DNA of 8,786 nucleotides from 2-12-FULL-43-11 sp035655355 (lineage in GTDB: Bacteria; Patescibacteriota; Minisyncoccia; UBA6257; Colwellbacteraceae), in NCBI GenBank assembly GCA_035655355.1, contig DASRUQ010000007.1:1-8786 (forward strand). The letters run 5' to 3'. A program made the position numbers and the translations under genes. Of the stretch, positions 5,924-8,786 are shown one piece after another; positions within the stretch are counted from its first letter, which is position 1, and each line of letters opens with the position of its first letter. The notes beneath the pieces are model-generated. The model ran no database searches and had not been told where the DNA came from. It saw nothing but the letters and a program-made list of their open reading frames with translations.

Positions 5924-7372
5924 TTATTCTTTTTTCCTTCTCATTGAAGGGAAGAATACCGTTTCCCGCAATGGCCTGTCCATAAGAACCGCGAAAACCC
6001 GCTCCGATAGGCCAAATCCGGCCGTAGGAGGCATACCGTATTCCAGAGCTTCCAAAAAATCCTCGTCCAGCCTTTGCGCTTCAACGTCACCCTGCTCTCG
6101 AAGCTTCATTTGTTCCTCAAACCTGGCACGTTGATCAATGGGGTCATTAGCTTCGGAAAAACCTTTACCAAGCTCCGTACCGCCAGCCACAATTTGGAAA
6201 CGGGCTACCTTAGATTCGTCTCCATACACTCTTTTGGCTAAAGGCTCTAGGTCAGCTGGAGGATTGATCAGAAAACACGGCTGAACTAACGTATGCCTGA
6301 TTTTTTTGAAGAGCATATCTATAAGCCTGCCTCTCCCTAAATTTTTCTCCGGCTTTAAGCCATCCGCGACGGCTTTTTTAAAAAGATCTGCCTCAGTGGC
6401 GGTTTTAATGTCTAATCCGACTTTTTCTTTAAAGATTTTATAATAATCAACCTGCGGCCATTTCTTTCCCCAATTTATTTTCTGCTCTTTATAAGTTGTA
6501 GTTAAAGTGCCACAAGTTGCCTTAATAGTTTTCTTAAACATTTTCTCGGTCAATTTCATTAAATCGTTATAGTCGGCGTAGGCCCAGTAAAACTCCAAGG
6601 CGGTATAATCCTGTAAATGTTCCGCGTCTATGCCTTCATTTCTGAAAACCCTTCCTATTTCAAAGACTTTTTCGTAACCCGCCACCATTATTTTTTTCAG
6701 GGCAATCTCCAGAGAAATGCGCAGGTAAAAATCTTCGTCTAAGGCGTTGTGGTGAGTGACGAACGGTTCAGCATCCGCTCCTCCCGGGATAGCTTCCAAA
6801 ACCGGTGTCTCTACTTCCAGAAATCCTTCAGACTTAAGCTCGGTTCTTAATGAATCCCAAAACTTGGCTTTTTTAATAAAAATATCCCTGACCTCTGGGT
6901 TCAAGGCAATATCCAGATATCTCTGCCTTAACCTGGTTTCTGCTTCTGTGATACCGTAAAAATCTTTAGGCATCGCCCTCAAAGATTTAACCAACAGCCT
7001 AAAGGACTTTACCTCCAGACTTTCCTGTCCTTTCTTCGTCTTAAATAAAGTCCCGCCGGCTTCAACAAAATCACCCAAGTCCAGATTTTCTTTCCAGAAA
7101 TCAAAATCTTTAAAACCCTCCTTCTTGAAAACTAATTGAATAACTCCGCTCTGATCTTTTAGGTCGCCAAAGACCACACCGCCCTGGTCACGCCAGGCTC
7201 TCAAACGGCCGGTTAACCGAACCTTTTTCTTGGCTAAGGCCAGTTTATTAAAAGAAGCTAAAGTCTCTCCAATAGTATGCGTTCTGTAAGACTCGGCAGG
7301 ATAAGGGTCAACGCCCTTGGCTTTGATATTCTTTAGCTTCTTTTTTCTCTCTTCTATTAGAGAATCAATCAT
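5924..7372 (-). CDS. lysS: Class II lysyl-tRNA synthetase
   Basis: This enzyme charges tRNA-Lys. The N-terminal OB-fold anticodon-binding domain is at about 50-130 (VRLTGRLRAWRDQGGVVFGDL near its start). The class II core includes RQRYLDIALNPEVRDIF (149-165), motif 1 around GFLEVETPVL (183-192), and PGGADAEPF (196-204). Motif 2, with FEIGRVFRNEGIDAEH (237-252) and ALEFYWAYADYND (258-270), is well kept. Motif 3 is GFGLSERVFAVL with RETVFFPSM (452-463, 469-477), ending in R458 as the invariant arginine. It is one residue shorter than the E. coli GLGIGIDR block. At 482 residues it is a little short against about 500. Its ATG overlaps the greA stop as TAATG with no Shine-Dalgarno, so translation is probably by reinitiation after GreA. 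Confidence 0.97.
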   Translation of the reverse strand: MIDSLIEERKKKLKNIKAKGVDPYPAESYRTHTIGETLASFNKLALAKKKVRLTGRLRAWRDQGGVVFGDLKDQSGVIQLVFKKEGFKDFDFWKENLDLGDFVEAGGTLFKTKKGQESLEVKSFRLLVKSLRAMPKDFYGITEAETRLRQRYLDIALNPEVRDIFIKKAKFWDSLRTELKSEGFLEVETPVLEAIPGGADAEPFVTHHNALDEDFYLRISLEIALKKIMVAGYEKVFEIGRVFRNEGIDAEHLQDYTALEFYWAYADYNDLMKLTEKMFKKTIKATCGTLTTTYKEQKINWGKKWPQVDYYKIFKEKVGLDIKTATEADLFKKAVADGLKPEKNLGRGRLIDMLFKKIRHTLVQPCFLINPPADLEPLAKRVYGDESKVARFQIVAGGTELGKGFSEANDPIDQRARFEEQMKLREQGDVEAQRLDEDFLEALEYGMPPTAGFGLSERVFAVLMDRPLRETVFFPSMRRKKE

Positions 7373-7827
7373 TAACTAATTTTAACGACTTTATACTGAA
7401 CTTTTCCATTGGGCGCATCCACAGCGATGGAATCACCAACTCTATGACCCAGGAGTTCTCTGCCTAAAGGAGATTCGTTTGATATCCGACCCTCCTCCGG
7501 CTTGGCCTCTTCGCTGCCCACAATGTGAAACTTCATACTCTTACCATCGCGGCTCACTTCCACACTGCTCCCTACATCAACCGTATCCTGATCAGCCATC
7601 TTTTTAATAACTAAAGCGTTCCTGACAATTTCTTCCAAATCGCCGATACGCCTCTCTACATTAGCCTGCTCGTCCTTAGCCGCCTGATACTCGGCATTCT
7701 CGGACAAATCGCCGAATTCCTTAGCGCGTTTAAGCTTATTGGCAACTTCAACTCTTTTGTCGGTCTTTAAAGAACTAAGTTCCGACTTTAATTCTTCCAA
7801 TCTTTCTTTGGTTAAGTAATATTCCAT
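7372..7827 (-). CDS. greA: Transcription elongation factor GreA
   Basis: GreA enters the secondary channel of RNA polymerase and stimulates cleavage of backtracked transcripts, rescuing stalled complexes. The N-terminal coiled coil covers about 1-76. Its acidic tip, EFGDLSENAEYQAA (37-50), carries D40 and E43, the residues that help hold the second catalytic magnesium. The C-terminal FKBP-like domain follows and contains ISNESPLGRELLGHRVGD (114-131) and ends with VQYKVVKIS. The length of 151 residues is close to the usual 155-160. Intact tip acids argue for true GreA rather than a Gfh-type inhibitor. It lies 6 bases after the GT2 gene and overlaps lysS by one base (TAATG). No convincing ribosome binding site is present. 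Confidence 0.97.
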   Translation of the reverse strand: MEYYLTKERLEELKSELSSLKTDKRVEVANKLKRAKEFGDLSENAEYQAAKDEQANVERRIGDLEEIVRNALVIKKMADQDTVDVGSSVEVSRDGKSMKFHIVGSEEAKPEEGRISNESPLGRELLGHRVGDSIAVDAPNGKVQYKVVKIS

Positions 7828-7833
7828 ATTTAT

Positions 7834-8604
7834 TTAATTATTTGCGACTTTCGAAGATTTTATCTTATACGCGTCCTGCCACAGCCAAAGTCTCACTTTC
7901 GTAGTTTCAATGAGAACCTTGATATAGGCCGACAATTTCACTTGAGATCTTAAATCATTCACCCAAACCACTGGTATCTCTTTCATTCGGAAACCCAAAG
8001 CCTTAGAGAGCGCTAGTATCTCTACATCGAACCCCCAACCATTGATTCTTTGGAGTGGGAAAACTTTTTCGGCAGCAATTCTGGTAAAACACTTAAAACC
8101 ACACTGGGTATCCCAGATACCCGGTAAAAGCAGGACTTGAATGAAAATATTACCGGCGTTACCTAGGATTCTTTTGTAAAAAGGTTGAGCTGGATGCAAC
8201 TCCGCTCCTTTTACGTCTCTGGAGCCTATCACTACGTCATAGCCCTCCTTAAAGAAGGGAATCATATTATCAAATTGATCCACCGTAGTGGAGTTATCGG
8301 CATCCGTAAAAAGCCTATAGTCGCCCCGGGCTTCCAGCATTCCCTGTCTCACTACTCCTCCTTTGCCTTTATTTTTCTCGTTATCCACCAAGCGTAAATT
8401 TTTAATTATATGAGAGAAGCGTTTTACCATCTCCACTGTTCCGTCGGTAGAACCATCGTTGATTACCAATATTTCATAAGAATATTTAGCCCGTGCGAGT
8501 TTGGCATCTATATCTATTAAAGTTTCCGGCAATCTCTTAACCTCATTGTAGGCCGGGATAATTACCGAAAGATAAGGGTTCTTAGCCATTTTGATCTTTT
8601 TCAT
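7834..8604 (-). CDS. Family 2 glycosyltransferase, Alg5/dolichyl-phosphate-glucose-synthase-like
   Basis: This is a GT-A fold enzyme that probably moves a sugar from a nucleotide sugar to a polyprenyl phosphate at the cytoplasmic membrane face. YLSVIIPAYNEVKRLPETL (11-29), INDGSTDGT (48-56), and NKGKGGVVRQGM (78-89) belong to the nucleotide-binding half. FTDADNSTT (98-106) holds the DXD-type metal site. IGSRDV, DTQCGFKCF (165-173) and GWGFDVEIL (189-197) are typical of the Alg5-like branch. No C-terminal membrane helices are evident, so it would be peripheral or work with a partner. The start could be the ATG at 8604 or Met6 at 8589, since both lack a clear Shine-Dalgarno and both overlap the upstream gene (23 or 8 bases). 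The sugar is unknown. It may feed the GT39 enzyme encoded at 1836-3689. Confidence 0.92.
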   Translation of the reverse strand: MKKIKMAKNPYLSVIIPAYNEVKRLPETLIDIDAKLARAKYSYEILVINDGSTDGTVEMVKRFSHIIKNLRLVDNEKNKGKGGVVRQGMLEARGDYRLFTDADNSTTVDQFDNMIPFFKEGYDVVIGSRDVKGAELHPAQPFYKRILGNAGNIFIQVLLLPGIWDTQCGFKCFTRIAAEKVFPLQRINGWGFDVEILALSKALGFRMKEIPVVWVNDLRSQVKLSAYIKVLIETTKVRLWLWQDAYKIKSSKVANN

Positions 8605-8786
8605 TATAAATCAGTTTCTGAAATGTAGCCACGGCGAAAGTGCCAACGATATCAAAGAAAAGATCTCCCATAGTATCAGCCACGCCTTGCTGAGCTAGTT
8701 TCAAACCGTAGCCAATAACAGTTAAATCGTAAGTAAACTCGGTAAATTCCCAGATCACTCCCCATAAGGCTCCGAAACTTACTATT
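8582..8786 (-). CDS. Membrane protein, YjdF/DUF2238-like (C-terminal part, cut by window edge)
   Basis: The last 67 residues of a protein whose start lies beyond the right edge are visible, ending with TAA at 8582-8584. FGALWGVIWEFTEFTYD (4-20) and QQGVADTMGDLFFDIVGTFA (32-51) give a helix, loop, helix layout with acidic and aromatic residues. It resembles the end of the YjdF/DUF2238 membrane family (a VanZ-like fold is the alternative). No catalytic role can be assigned. The stop overlaps the GT2 gene by 8 or 23 bases depending on that gene's start, so this gene is likely the operon member before GT2. The family call rests on pattern memory and a short fragment. Confidence 0.72.
   Translation of the reverse strand, partial: IVSFGALWGVIWEFTEFTYDLTVIGYGLKLAQQGVADTMGDLFFDIVGTFAVATFQKLIYNEKDQNG

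Noticed and set aside
5547..6134. 195-residue open frame on the plus strand opposite the serS start and lysS end
   Set aside because: It is Ser/Leu-rich low-complexity translation lying antisense to two well-supported synthetase genes, with no recognisable domain. It is a shadow of their codon pattern.
1..8786. Alternative genetic code with TGA read as glycine
   Set aside because: All genes are full length under the standard bacterial code, with no in-frame TGA needed. The lack of TGA stops among eight seen is too small a sample to mean anything.

Overview
This window looks like chromosomal DNA from a small-genome bacterium. My best guess is a member of the Candidate Phyla Radiation (Patescibacteria, perhaps a Parcubacteria-like lineage). 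The reasons are tight, often overlapping genes with few clear ribosome binding sites, divergent SerRS and LysRS motif 3 sequences, a short FtsQ, and mostly intergenic gaps of under 20 bases. This placement is inferred from protein style and would need a phylogeny. The standard bacterial code fits: all eight stop codons seen are TAA or TAG, and no gene needs a TGA read as an amino acid.

Layout. Bases 1-723 (minus) hold the first 241 residues of uvrB, cut by the window edge. A short spacer with a GC hairpin separates it from a two-gene minus-strand unit: a small DUF4258-like protein (1344-1649) followed by an AAG/MPG-type 3-methyladenine DNA glycosylase (817-1338). Two DNA repair genes therefore lie next to each other. 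From 1650 to 3822 comes the only plus-strand gene, a 617-residue GT39/PMT-like membrane glycosyltransferase (1836-3689). It is bracketed on both sides by long imperfect palindromes, 1669-1828 and 3695-3822, which are the least ordinary DNA in the window.

From 3823 to the right edge everything is on the minus strand and reads as one operon, in transcription order: a YjdF/DUF2238-like membrane protein (cut by the edge), an Alg5-like GT2 glycosyltransferase, greA, lysS, serS and ftsQ. Spacings are -23, +6, -1, +18 and -35 bases, so translational coupling is likely at several junctions. The operon mixes transcript elongation (GreA), tRNA charging (LysRS, SerRS), division (FtsQ) and envelope sugar chemistry (GT2).

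The GT2 enzyme (likely maker of a polyprenyl-phosphate sugar) and the GT39 enzyme (likely user of such a lipid-linked sugar) could form a donor-acceptor pair for surface glycosylation, although they are in separate transcription units. I saw no CRISPR array, tRNA, rRNA, transposase or phage gene. The most interesting signals are the two palindromic elements and the possible promoters at the edges of the first one.
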